Shown here one piece after another: positions 8,737 to 18,516 of a stretch of 39,743 nucleotides of DNA. The notes under the pieces were generated by a model that worked only from the letters and a program-made list of their open reading frames with translations, ran no database searches and was not told the DNA's origin. The position numbers were made by a program, and so were the translations under genes. The stretch is from Trichomonas tenax (taxonomy: Eukaryota > Parabasalia > Trichomonadida > Trichomonadidae): NCBI GenBank assembly GCA_023091735.1, contig JALKBU010000444.1:1-39743 (forward strand), given 5' to 3'. The first letter of the stretch is position 1, and each line of letters starts with the position of its first letter.

Positions 8737-9510
8737 ATGAGTAACTTCATTGATACGATTGTCGAAGAACCAAACGAAACTGATACGTATCCAGAGGATC
8801 TGGTGAAAATCCACGATGCTCTGACGCGATTTGAAGATGAATGCAATAACAGATTGGACCAATTAGACGTATCTCTCCAAAACTTAGCGGGAAAGACCGG
8901 TCTTACTAAATCAGGTATATCTGCAACATCGTCTACGTCATCTTGTTCATCTGTTGCGTCTTTAGATATGTTAAATCTCAATAGTGGAAGGCATGGATCT
9001 GATTTGGAGATGATTGCATCAGAAGATTTCGATTTCTATCAGTCCATTAATCAAGTCATTAACAATATCAGAAAAAGCCTCAAAACTAAATCATCAACGA
9101 AAAGAATAATCGAAAAAGCAAATACAAAGTATGTTGATTCATCACTGCAGAGGTTCTCCACGCAACTTACGGCAATGATGAACCAGCAAGTTTCACAAAA
9201 ACACACGGAACTAGAAAATGAGATAAATACGTTAGGTGCTGAAATTGATGATCTCAAAGAACTGGCGCAAAAGGAGTTCGCTGAGCTGAGAGCTGCGATT
9301 AAGGAAATACAAGAATTACAAGAGCAAAAAATTAATAGCGATTCAAATAATAAAAAGTGTCAAAGCCAGAAGATAACATCACCAATACTCATCAGAAAAG
9401 ACCCTGTTAAATTCCACAGACCAAAAAGCACAAATAAAATCCCAAGCATGACTGAATTAATGCTGTTGGCAACGAGACCTGAATCACTCTACAAGACTAA
9501 CGACATTTAG
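8737..9510 (+). CDS. Small coiled-coil protein of unknown function
   Basis: A 257-residue protein that I do not recognise. It starts with an acidic segment, then a short helix (about residues 20-50) and a Ser/Thr-rich low-complexity stretch (TSSTSSCSSVAS, near residue 65). Residues about 100-200 form a long predicted coiled coil with regular leucines (LENEINTLGAEIDDLKEL and onward). The last 50 residues are basic and probably disordered, ending in a short helix near MTELMLLATRPESLY. There is no signal peptide or membrane segment. The ATG at 8737 is the first in frame and lies 54 bp from the divergent Frag1-like gene. Codon use matches its neighbours. Confidence 0.75.
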   Translation: MSNFIDTIVEEPNETDTYPEDLVKIHDALTRFEDECNNRLDQLDVSLQNLAGKTGLTKSGISATSSTSSCSSVASLDMLNLNSGRHGSDLEMIASEDFDFYQSINQVINNIRKSLKTKSSTKRIIEKANTKYVDSSLQRFSTQLTAMMNQQVSQKHTELENEINTLGAEIDDLKELAQKEFAELRAAIKEIQELQEQKINSDSNNKKCQSQKITSPILIRKDPVKFHRPKSTNKIPSMTELMLLATRPESLYKTNDI

Positions 9511-9769
9511 TCACAAATATGCGTAATTTTTCTTTAATCTATTTTATAAATTAAATTGTTTGTTTATTATAATATTATAATATAATACTCAACATCTTAC
9601 GGTATAGTTTCTTTCGGTGAGGATAACATAAATATATAGATATTATGTGATTGATAATGATATATTAATGATATATGTGAATAAAACTTATTTTGTTGAA
9701 GAAAAATGGGAAAGTTGAATGTGTAGATAATGATTTTAGAAAGAAAGTGGTGGAAGAAGAATTAAAAAA

Positions 9770-11653
9770 ATGACTGAGCCAGTGAAGGCTCCAAAGCAGT
9801 CAGGAAAGATGAGTGTTGCTGACCTCAAAGCGAAGTACAATACTGTTGTTGACAAAAATAAGTCACTAAAAGAGAAATTGGACACGGCAAACAATGATAT
9901 TAAAAATTTAACAGATGCAATAAAAGCGAGAGATCAAGCAATTGACTCGAGAGACACTAAAATTCAGGAGCTGACACAATTGGCAGCAGATTTTCAAACA
10001 AAACTTGATAAAGCAAATAATTCGATTTTTTCTGAGTTTTCTAATAATTTGTTTGGCACAAATCAACAACAAGAACAGCAAACTACGGAAGATCAATCAG
10101 AAATTGTAGCGCAACTTAATCAAGAAAGAAGAGAATTAATCGAAAAAATTAAATCTTTCGAAAATGCTGATAAAGCGAACAAAGAGCTGATTGAGAAATA
10201 CAAAAAAGCTATCTCTGACTTTGAAACAGAGCATAAAGCGTTAAAAGACAAAATTATCGAATTAGAAAACAAAAAATACGATTCTGTAACAGATATATCA
10301 TCAGAAGTTTCTGATTTGATTAAAGAAAACAACAATCTTCGCGAACAACTCAGAGTAAGCGAATTAGGAAGAACAGATACAACGAAATATGAATTGTTAA
10401 ACGAAGAAAACAAATTGCTGAAAAATTCGAATAATGACCTCACACAGCAGGTGAAAATGCTCAATAAAAAGATACAAGAGATGCAAGATGATGTTTCGAA
10501 GTTTGAGCAGCTCAAAGAACAGATAAATCAACTCAAGAACGTTCAAGATACAACCAACGACAAATATGTTGCATTGCAACGCGAGAATTCGAATTTACTC
10601 ACGAAATATAATGAAATGAAAAAGCAAAATGAAGATGAAATAAATAGACTCAATGACACACTTCAAAAGACACAAAAAGATATAGATAATAAGATACGAG
10701 AGAGCAATTTATCACTAGCATCATTAAATGAAGAGAAACAAAATATGACTCAAGAAATCAATCATCTAAAGGCAGAAATCGACTCTAAATCACAAAGCAT
10801 CAAACAGCTCAATACAGATATGCTAAATCTCAAATCAGAAAAGAGCCGTCTCGATAATTCAAATAAAGAATTAAAGATGGAATTATCAGAAGCAGAAAAA
10901 CACCAAAATGATTTAATAAACCAACTACAGAAGGCACAAAATGAAATCAACGAACAACTAAAGAAAGTCAATAATAATCTTAGCGAAATTCAAGAATTAA
11001 GGCAAACAAATGAAGAATTGAAAACACAGTATGATACAATGAAGCAATATTTGCATGCAGAAAAGCTGTCTAATGAGACACTTCAGAGTTCATTAGAAGA
11101 AAAAGCAAAAAGAATCAGAAATTTGGAAGAAAGGAATAAAGAAAAACTTGATTTCAGCACAGAACTTCAGAATGCATATGAACGAATCAAACAAGAGAAT
11201 GAGAAATTAAAGAAAGAAAAAGAAAATATTGAAAATTCATCAAATACAAAGATTAAAGAGCTCGAAAAAAGTTTTAATGAAACAAAAGCCGCTTTAGAAG
11301 CTGAATGTGTCAAAGTTCAGAACTTAACGAAACAAAGAGACAAAGCAGAATCAGCAAAAAGAATATCAGACAAAAAATGTGCAACTCTCGAACAGGATAA
11401 AGCCAAACTCACAAACAGACTCTCTGCCGTAGAAAAGGACAGAACACTCAATTCTCAAGGTTCTGATTCCGCAATTTATCCGAATTACATCCGAAAGGTT
11501 CTGTTGCAGTTCTTTTTGCAAGACGGCAGCACGCGAGAGTCACTGATCCCTGTTATCCTTAACCTTGTCGAATGTGATGAAAAACTCATAAGACAAGCAC
11601 AAAGGTCATGGAGGGAGAGTAACCAGATCATCTCTCACCTGTTCAAGTTTTAA
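9770..11653 (+). CDS. GRIP-domain golgin
   Basis: A 627-residue protein, coiled coil from about residue 12 to 555, ending in a compact non-coil domain at about 576-622. That domain reads YIRKVLLQFFLQDG...RESLIPVILNLVECDEKLIRQAQRSW. It carries the pattern of a GRIP domain: a Tyr-led helix Y-x-x-x-V-L-L-x-F, a central L-x-P-V-x-x-x-L helix and a last helix closing near a Trp. GRIP domains bind Arl1-GTP and anchor long golgins to trans-Golgi membranes, so a role as a trans-Golgi vesicle tether is the likely function (family knowledge). The ATG follows a run of A at 9763-9770. The first 15 residues are basic and proline-containing, outside the coil. Confidence 0.82.
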   Translation: MTEPVKAPKQSGKMSVADLKAKYNTVVDKNKSLKEKLDTANNDIKNLTDAIKARDQAIDSRDTKIQELTQLAADFQTKLDKANNSIFSEFSNNLFGTNQQQEQQTTEDQSEIVAQLNQERRELIEKIKSFENADKANKELIEKYKKAISDFETEHKALKDKIIELENKKYDSVTDISSEVSDLIKENNNLREQLRVSELGRTDTTKYELLNEENKLLKNSNNDLTQQVKMLNKKIQEMQDDVSKFEQLKEQINQLKNVQDTTNDKYVALQRENSNLLTKYNEMKKQNEDEINRLNDTLQKTQKDIDNKIRESNLSLASLNEEKQNMTQEINHLKAEIDSKSQSIKQLNTDMLNLKSEKSRLDNSNKELKMELSEAEKHQNDLINQLQKAQNEINEQLKKVNNNLSEIQELRQTNEELKTQYDTMKQYLHAEKLSNETLQSSLEEKAKRIRNLEERNKEKLDFSTELQNAYERIKQENEKLKKEKENIENSSNTKIKELEKSFNETKAALEAECVKVQNLTKQRDKAESAKRISDKKCATLEQDKAKLTNRLSAVEKDRTLNSQGSDSAIYPNYIRKVLLQFFLQDGSTRESLIPVILNLVECDEKLIRQAQRSWRESNQIISHLFKF

Positions 11654-12152
11654 TTGTTTTTGTATATATAAAATGGTTGTATGTCATTATTATGATTTCG
11701 ATATTTTCTTATACACACTTCGAGTCAAAATGTTTATGTGGAATCAACAGATGAAGTGCTTTTGCGTATATTATCTCGGTAAACAATGTGTAAATGTGTA
11801 CATCAAAAAAAGCAATCTAATGCTTAAGCATTGATTTTTGTGTTTAGCCTTTGAATAGATTTTTTGTGAAACTACGAAAGCTCAAAAAAATTTGAGACAA
11901 AAAAATTTGAAAATAATTTTGTTTGTTGTAAATAGCCAAATAAATTACAAGATTCTGATTTTTCGTTTTTTCTTTTCAATTTAAATATTTTGATGATTAC
12001 CGTGAAAATATTATTAGCTATAGAGAGTAGATGCTATTATATTTTGAATGGCCACACAAAAATTTCTGAGAGATCGCAGGAGATAATGTTATTAATGACT
12101 GAAATTAAGTGCAATTGTGAAAAATTAAAAGTTTGCATTAAAAATTTTAAAA
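11654..12152. other. Intergenic spacer
   Basis: AT-rich 499-bp spacer between the golgin and the kinase. It contains one short hairpin (CTCAAA/TTTGAG around 11880-11895) and no recognisable gene. A 61-codon AT-driven frame from 11990 overlaps the kinase start and does not look like protein. Confidence 0.4.
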
Positions 12153-13358
12153 ATGGGCGAATTAACTATCGATAACATAGAAGGCAAAGTTATCGATGGT
12201 TTTGAGATTCTCGAACAAATAGGAAAAGGTGCTTCGAGCTCTGTGAGAATTGCACGACATCTTCAGACAAATAATTATTGCGCTGTTAAGATTATCGATT
12301 TGCATGCCCAGAGAGAGTCGGCATTCAATGGCATTATACGAGAAATCAGCGTTTTCATGCAGGTAAGTCATCCTCACCTTGCAAAATTATATCGGTTATC
12401 ACAAGTTGAAAATCTGTTGCTTTTTTTCATGGAATACGCTTCTGGAGGAACCCTTTATCACTACATCATGACTCGTAAGGGTTTATCGGAGTCAGAAGCC
12501 CTCAGAATATTTTCTCAATTGATTGATGTTTTTTATTTTCTTCAAACGAACTTTTTCATCGCACACAGAGATATAAAAATGGAAAACATTCTGATTGACA
12601 ACAATATGAATGTAAAAGTCATCGATTTCGGCCTTTCAGATACATTTTATTGCCATAAATTAACAGGATTAGTCGGAACGCCGGGTTACACCGCACCAGA
12701 AGTTATAGGATGCAACGAATACAACGAAAAATGCGACATTTTTTCACTTGGCGTTACATTTTACACATGTTTGACATTAACAATGCCGTTTTCTCTGCAA
12801 CAGAAGGATGCAAGACTTCTCATAGAGGAAGCAACAAATCTTGCGAAGCTCAGCAAGATTTCCCCTGATTTGCAAAATTTGCTCGATATGATGTTGCAGC
12901 CAAGACCGCAACTTCGTGCTTCATTCGCACAACTAATGTCGCACCCATGGCTCAAGAGCGTGAGCAAGAGGAGTTACAACTGTGCTCCACGTCCAATTGT
13001 CTATTATCAGGTCCAAAATTACTCGGATTGTTTGAAGTTCAAGAGAACACCCGAAAAGATAAATTCAGATATATTAGATCAATGCAAAGCTTATCACGCG
13101 TTCAGACAGTCTTTAGAACATGATTTAGAAAATGGTGATATTAATGATAATACAACATTATACTTTATATTAAAGAACCCAATGCACGAATTGCCTGCAT
13201 TGAATGCAAAGCTTCCACCTCTCATCAAGAAGAAGAAAATTCCAAAGCAACTTCCATTAGATAACCTTGCGAAATATAAGTCAGTCGCAACACTACAGAT
13301 AACTCACAGACGACCAATAGTGCCAGGTAAAAGAATGCTTAGACCATTACATACGTAA
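12153..13358 (+). CDS. Ser/Thr protein kinase, CAMK/SNF1-like
   Basis: A 401-residue protein with a complete kinase domain at about residues 16-268. Visible elements are the glycine loop IGKGASSSV (23-31), Lys46 in CAVKI, Glu64 in the C helix (REISVFM), catalytic Asp140 in AHRDIKMEN, DFG at 158-160, activation segment GTPGYTAPEV (176-185) and the D-x-F-S-L-G helix F motif. All catalytic residues are present, so an active kinase is expected. The GTPGYTAPE and DFGLS forms point to the CAMK-like/SNF1-related group that is greatly expanded in trichomonads. The C-terminal 130 residues are basic and lack a recognisable UBA, KA1 or polo-box domain. The substrate cannot be inferred. Confidence 0.85.
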   Translation: MGELTIDNIEGKVIDGFEILEQIGKGASSSVRIARHLQTNNYCAVKIIDLHAQRESAFNGIIREISVFMQVSHPHLAKLYRLSQVENLLLFFMEYASGGTLYHYIMTRKGLSESEALRIFSQLIDVFYFLQTNFFIAHRDIKMENILIDNNMNVKVIDFGLSDTFYCHKLTGLVGTPGYTAPEVIGCNEYNEKCDIFSLGVTFYTCLTLTMPFSLQQKDARLLIEEATNLAKLSKISPDLQNLLDMMLQPRPQLRASFAQLMSHPWLKSVSKRSYNCAPRPIVYYQVQNYSDCLKFKRTPEKINSDILDQCKAYHAFRQSLEHDLENGDINDNTTLYFILKNPMHELPALNAKLPPLIKKKKIPKQLPLDNLAKYKSVATLQITHRRPIVPGKRMLRPLHT

Positions 13359-14125
13359 TTTATTTTTAAGACATTAATCTTCAATGCATATTTTGATCTC
13401 AGTAATGTATAATCATTGAGCAAAGTGCTGAAAGTGTTGTCCTGGACAATATATTATCTATATTATATAATATTGTTTATATTCAATAAACTTTGTTAGT
13501 ATTTTTCTGTTTGTAACTAAATACTCTTTCTCAACTCCAACTTATTGATCATATAATAACGCCTTTGTTTATGATTGTCTTGATGAATTATGAATAAAGT
13601 TTTGAAGATAATATAATGGTTTTTATATAGATTTGTTAAACTGCTTGTAGCTCGGTATATATTTCCCAATAATCTTTTTGAATTTTTACTTTTAAATGCT
13701 ATTTTGCGTGTTGAGCAACAATTATAAGAAAAGCCTGTGTGAGAATCATCATTATTTTGGGAGAATAACACACAGAGCTTATGTGTGAACACTTGGAATA
13801 CTTTTTTCCAAAATAGCTAAAAAAAACATATTTGTGATTAGATTTACATATTTATCATCGACAACAACATATTTTACGTTATAAAAATGCTATACAATGG
13901 GAATATAATATATTATAATGAGTAAAGCACATCATGGCAAATCAATGTTTTTGATGCAAGATATATCTAATATTTTAATGAAATATAGACTTTGTTAGCT
14001 AATTCTTTAATATATCATGAACAACTGGATTTTGTACATTGGGGGTTCAATAACTTATCAAGAAGTTAATCCAGTGAGTTAAAAAACGAGTTTCGCCGAC
14101 TTTGCGTATCAATTTTAGACAAGCC
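13359..14125. other. Gene-free AT-rich stretch
   Basis: No gene seen. A 91-codon minus-strand frame at 13517-13792 has AT-driven composition and no recognisable domain, so I do not call it. AT-rich runs at 13450-13490 and 13905-13920 are low complexity. Confidence 0.4.
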
Positions 14126-14226
14126 TATCAATCATTCACGATTGATAATCACTATGATATAAATCTCCATTATCGATTGCCATTGAAATGAAGTCGCCCG
14201 AAATCATTCAATATCTAAAATCCAAG
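14126..14226 (+). pseudogene. Relic of a DUF3447/ankyrin gene
   Basis: This segment aligns along its length to 28925-29025 downstream of the DUF3447 gene. It begins with half of the 37-bp minisatellite unit (ATCAATCATTCA...TATGATAT) and continues as an ankyrin-like stretch. A 2-bp insertion near 14170-14180 relative to the other copy breaks the frame. Downstream of it EMKSPEIIQYLKSKY is readable, the second half of an ankyrin repeat. It is too short and too broken to be functional. Confidence 0.55.
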
Positions 14227-15007
14227 TATTCCATCGAAAAAAAAAATCGATTTAAATGCGTGAGGAAGTAATCTATGGTATATGCGAATATATCTCATGT
14301 GTCATGATACTCTAAATTTTTGAGGAATTATGAACAGATAATATAAAATTATGGCAAATGAGCATGAAAATCATATCCAGATATGCAGATTGATATTAGA
14401 TGCTAAATAGATAAAAATTGCATATAATTTTTTCATTTTCTCTATTTTCTTTTTGCACAATAGAATTGAGTGAATCCCGATTCTAAAAACTGCTCAGCTA
14501 TTTGTTTTTTTCCTTTTTTTTTTATTTATATGCGACATTTTTAGAGTTGAGTGAAGCTCATTACTAAAAATGGTTCATTCACGTATACAGTAAATACGTT
14601 AGATGTGGTTGACTGTGTAAAGATGAAAATTAAAATTACTCTATTCTCATGATCGCTCTTTGAAGAGTGTTTCTGTTATGGAAGTCATGCAATCCAAGCA
14701 TCTGTATGTCAATCATATGAGTGATGCCTCTGCGAGCTCATGGAGCGGAGTTAGCCAACATCATTATTAAAAATGAATATATCATGAATGTTATATTGGA
14801 AAAAGTGAAGCTATTTAAATGTAGATTAATACTAACCAACTTTTTTTTTCCAGAAAAGTTTACAAAGATAAAAACTGAACAAAGATGAAATTTCGCAATG
14901 AAAATAGATAATAAAATGCATAGAATGATAGAATATACAGTTATTTAAAAATTGAGGGGCTGACACGGAGACAATTTTAATTGAGAGACAACAAGAAAGG
15001 AAAAAAA
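14227..15007. other. Spacer before the RRP12-like gene, with one direct repeat
   Basis: Gene-free. It holds two diverged copies of a 35-bp sequence (14462-14496 and 14543-14577, both of the form AGARTTGAGTGAA...CTAAAAA). A less AT-rich patch at 14690-14760 has no match I recognise. The last 60 bp before the RRP12-like ATG are purine-rich, with no initiator-like TCAYTWY. Confidence 0.4.
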
Positions 15008-18000
15008 ATGCTGAATGCTGAGCACGATATCTTCAGCAATTACGATTGCCTGAAGAACGACCCAGTTCAGGCACGCTTTATGTCGGTCCTTGAGGAGGTC
15101 CGCAACTCTATTGCAGAAAAAGCGCGAACTACACCGAATCTTCACGTTGATGGCGAAACAGGCATTCCTGACCCGAAGCTTTACCTCGCAGTCATCTGCT
15201 CTCTCATCATACACCGACTTGGACAGCAAAATAAGGCTGGTGTCCCTGAACTTCTCAGGCTTTTGAACATCGCGATGCAGGCCACGCCACTTGACTCTTC
15301 TATCGCAGCACAACTCGCTGAGTGCATCATTCCACTCTTCGATGGTGCTGATAACGCACTCCTTGCGGCTCTCTGCCCTGTTGCGCCCGCTTTATCACAC
15401 AAAACTAAATTTAATCCAGTGCAAGTTACAACATTGCTCGAAAGCATTTGCCAAGCAACACTCTCTGATGATCCGAAAGTGAGAAATACGGCTTCAAAAG
15501 CAATCTATGACAATGATAATATTCATCAACTTTGCTTCGACAAACTTTTCGAAATCTGCAGTGAAAATCCACTCCGTGCACTGACTGTACTCAAGAACAT
15601 CGCAAGTGCTGCAAAACCAGGTGTTTGGACTAAATATGCCGAACCAATCCTCGGATTTTGTGAATCTGATAACCGTGCTGTTCGCGTTAAGGGCTTCGAA
15701 CTCATGTCGTATTGCCTTCATCACCTCAGCCCAGACACAGTCGTCTCAATCATCAACAAATTCACTGCCAAGAAGCCAGAAGCGCCAGGTGACGTCCTCC
15801 AGTCAATGGCACAGCTCATTCAGAGCGCTATTACAATGCTCGCAAGAGAGAGCCCGTCACTTCTTGGCGACAACTTCCAAGGTTTTCTCCACCAGATGCT
15901 CTATCTTCTCCAGCTCGAGGATGAGCAGGCACGCACGACAATCAACCAGACAATCCTCTACGGCATTGCTGCACTCACAAACAACGCGGGGCAGATCAAA
16001 GACTACTCAAGACTTCAGGGAATCGTCGAGGAGCTCAACAATGCTCTCATCGTCCAGTATATGTCCATCTGGCCACATGTTTTCGCCATTTTGTCTACAC
16101 TCCCACCACAGCTACACGAGTCAACAGCAGACATCCTCTTCAAGCCAATCTTGAACGCCATCGAGAAGCTCAAGCAGGATACAGATATGCACGGAAAGGA
16201 GTTCATTATCAGCTTCATTGCAACATGCATGAACGAAATCGGCCTCGTTAACTTCTACCAGGGAACGCCAGAGCTCTTAGACGATGTTACATTCTTCCAG
16301 CACGTCTACATCCCACTCATCAACGCTTACAACACACGCAAGCACCAGAACGACCTTCAGTTCACAATGGATAAAATCCTTCCAATCGAGGATTTCCTCT
16401 ACAACGAATACATGAACATTCCACAGGATCTCATCAACCACCCAGACAGCGTCAACAAGCACCTTATCTGGATCAACCTATGGAACGCTCTTCCAAATTG
16501 CGTTACAACAGGACCAGAAGATATTTCCGTTTTTGTTAACTTCTGCTGCGACAGATTCGACCAGCACAAAGAACTCATCAGACCAATCTCGAAAATCTTC
16601 CAGCATTTGTCAAGATTCATTGCTGACGATCCAAGGCCACTTCAGCTCTTGGTTACTGCCGCTGTTGATGCTTCAACAACAGCCGTTTCAATCCCAGCAA
16701 TCACAGCTATCTGTGGTGCAAAGAACTCTCAGTCGCTCCAGGAATTCTTCCAGGGTGTTTCCAAGCAGCTCCTTATTTATGCTATGGATCCAAACTCTAT
16801 TGACGTTGCTTGCGCACTCGTCGATGTTATCCTTGCCATGTTGAACTTCCTCGACGAAGACTGCCGCAACTTGTTCTACAAGATGATGCTCAAGTTCATC
16901 AACAAGAAGGGGCACTTCCAGAAGAAAGCCCTCAGAGCCATTCGTGATCTCATCACGAAGTATAAGATTGAAGGCGCTGTCGATGAACTCAAGGAAGTCC
17001 TTGCTAACACAGACGAAAACGTTACATCTTCAACACTTCGTTACAGAATCCTTTTGATGACAACACTCCTTCAGTTCTCTGGTGACGAGTATGGTGCTCT
17101 CTTGACAGAATTCCTCCCAGAAATTGTTGCTGCTGTCAAGGATCAGGGTGAAAAGACAAGAACAGCTGCTGAAGAGTCATTGCAGACAATCGCTCAGACA
17201 TCCATCGAGACATTTGGAAATGTCGATGCCATCATTGCTGGTATCGTTGTTGGTCTCATTTCCGATGTCAGCAGCTACGTCGCTGCAAGCATTGATGCTC
17301 TTTCCATCGTCCTCCGCCGCCACTATGACAAGGTCAGTCCAGAGAACTTTGATGCTACATCAGAGGCTGTTTTCAAGGCTACATTTGCAACACAAACATC
17401 CGAAGTCGCTCGTGCCGGTCTTGGCTACTGCAAGATGCTCATCACAAGAGTTCCAAAGTATGCCGAATCAAGACAACTCCCCAATATCATCGGCTTCTCA
17501 ATCAACTGCAACAAGAGAACAAACTGGGAAATCAGAGATAAGGGCCACCACATGATCGAGCGCTGTATCGAGACATTCGGTATCGATCCAGTTACAGCTG
17601 TCTTCCCGAAGGAGGATGCTAAGCTCCTCAGAGGTGCAAGAAAGGAGTCCAACAAGAACCAGAAGAAGGCCAAAGCAGGAGCTGCTAAAGAAGAAAAGAA
17701 TAGCGATGGAGAGCTCGAACTCGACTCTCGTTATGATGAGCACGAAATCGATCTTCTTTCATCTGCAAACATCATCAAGAGGAAAGAAGTTCGCGAGGAA
17801 ATCGATGATGACCAGATCCAGTTCGATGAGCGCGGCAGAATCGTCATGAAGGAAGCTCCAAAGGCACGCAAGTCAAAGAAGCAGGAAGACGAAGATGAGG
17901 ATGAAGACAGAGGTAATGAACTCTCTGACTACATCAATAACAGAAGACAGAAGAAGCAGAAGGAAAGAGAGCAGACAAAGGCTAAGTTCATTGCTGAGAC

Positions 18001-18157
18001 AGGTCACAAATTCAAGGCTCCTCGTGGAAAGGGCGATGTCATGAAGAAGGGAGGCGTCGCTCCTTACGCTTCTGCACCACTCAATGCGAACGTTGTTAAT
18101 AAGAGAAAGCGATCGCAGATGAAGGCTGAATACAAGAAACTCTTCGGCAAGAAATAA
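15008..18157 (+). CDS. RRP12: RRP12-like ribosome assembly factor
   Basis: A 1049-residue HEAT/ARM-repeat protein. I start it at the ATG at 15008; the frame is open upstream only through a non-ATG codon. Helical repeats fill residues 1 to about 860. A charged, disordered tail follows, with acidic blocks (DEDEDEDRGNE) and a basic end. The C-terminus GGVAPYASAPLNANVVNKRKRSQMK matches the characteristic Rrp12 ending (P-Y-A-Y-x-P-L-N-x-x-x-x-N-x-R). Yeast and human Rrp12 are about 1230-1300 residues, so this is somewhat short. Rrp12 is a karyopherin-like factor for maturation and nuclear export of pre-40S and pre-60S particles (family knowledge). Codons are strongly C/T-ending relative to neighbours, consistent with high expression. 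Confidence 0.82.
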   Translation: MLNAEHDIFSNYDCLKNDPVQARFMSVLEEVRNSIAEKARTTPNLHVDGETGIPDPKLYLAVICSLIIHRLGQQNKAGVPELLRLLNIAMQATPLDSSIAAQLAECIIPLFDGADNALLAALCPVAPALSHKTKFNPVQVTTLLESICQATLSDDPKVRNTASKAIYDNDNIHQLCFDKLFEICSENPLRALTVLKNIASAAKPGVWTKYAEPILGFCESDNRAVRVKGFELMSYCLHHLSPDTVVSIINKFTAKKPEAPGDVLQSMAQLIQSAITMLARESPSLLGDNFQGFLHQMLYLLQLEDEQARTTINQTILYGIAALTNNAGQIKDYSRLQGIVEELNNALIVQYMSIWPHVFAILSTLPPQLHESTADILFKPILNAIEKLKQDTDMHGKEFIISFIATCMNEIGLVNFYQGTPELLDDVTFFQHVYIPLINAYNTRKHQNDLQFTMDKILPIEDFLYNEYMNIPQDLINHPDSVNKHLIWINLWNALPNCVTTGPEDISVFVNFCCDRFDQHKELIRPISKIFQHLSRFIADDPRPLQLLVTAAVDASTTAVSIPAITAICGAKNSQSLQEFFQGVSKQLLIYAMDPNSIDVACALVDVILAMLNFLDEDCRNLFYKMMLKFINKKGHFQKKALRAIRDLITKYKIEGAVDELKEVLANTDENVTSSTLRYRILLMTTLLQFSGDEYGALLTEFLPEIVAAVKDQGEKTRTAAEESLQTIAQTSIETFGNVDAIIAGIVVGLISDVSSYVAASIDALSIVLRRHYDKVSPENFDATSEAVFKATFATQTSEVARAGLGYCKMLITRVPKYAESRQLPNIIGFSINCNKRTNWEIRDKGHHMIERCIETFGIDPVTAVFPKEDAKLLRGARKESNKNQKKAKAGAAKEEKNSDGELELDSRYDEHEIDLLSSANIIKRKEVREEIDDDQIQFDERGRIVMKEAPKARKSKKQEDEDEDEDRGNELSDYINNRRQKKQKEREQTKAKFIAETGHKFKAPRGKGDVMKKGGVAPYASAPLNANVVNKRKRSQMKAEYKKLFGKK

Positions 18158-18516
18158 TTAGATTTTTTTTATTTGAGTATTATAGATATATTATTTGATT
18201 TATATTTGATATAGATTTTTTTATAAAGGCAATTTTTATTAATTTTTCATATCATCAAATCAACTTAACTACGTAATAAGAAAAGTAATTTTAATAATAT
18301 ACTATGTTTATATTTATCATATTAACATAATAAAATTAAAATTATTTTCTTATTTTGATGCGTTATTTCATATAATAGCTCTACAGTTGATGGTTTTCAT
18401 TGTGTTTGAATTATAGGCGTTAAAACGGATTTTGCGGGCGAAAAAGAAATGAAGCGAATTTCAGAGAAGGAGTTAATTTTAAAGGGTAAAAAAGGGTAAA
18501 CTTCAAAATTAAAAAA
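18158..18516. other. Intergenic spacer and upstream region of the seven-helix gene
   Basis: The first 250 bp are AT-rich without features. The last 100 bp before the ATG contain TTTTGCGGGCGAAAAAG (18430-18446), GAAGCGAA and two AAAGGGTAAA repeats (18481-18500). GCGAAAA also occurs just ahead of the Sam50 gene. A regulatory role is only a guess. Confidence 0.3.

Noticed and set aside
13517..13792. 91-codon minus-strand frame
   Set aside because: AT-driven composition, no domain, no usual upstream context, in a gene-free region.
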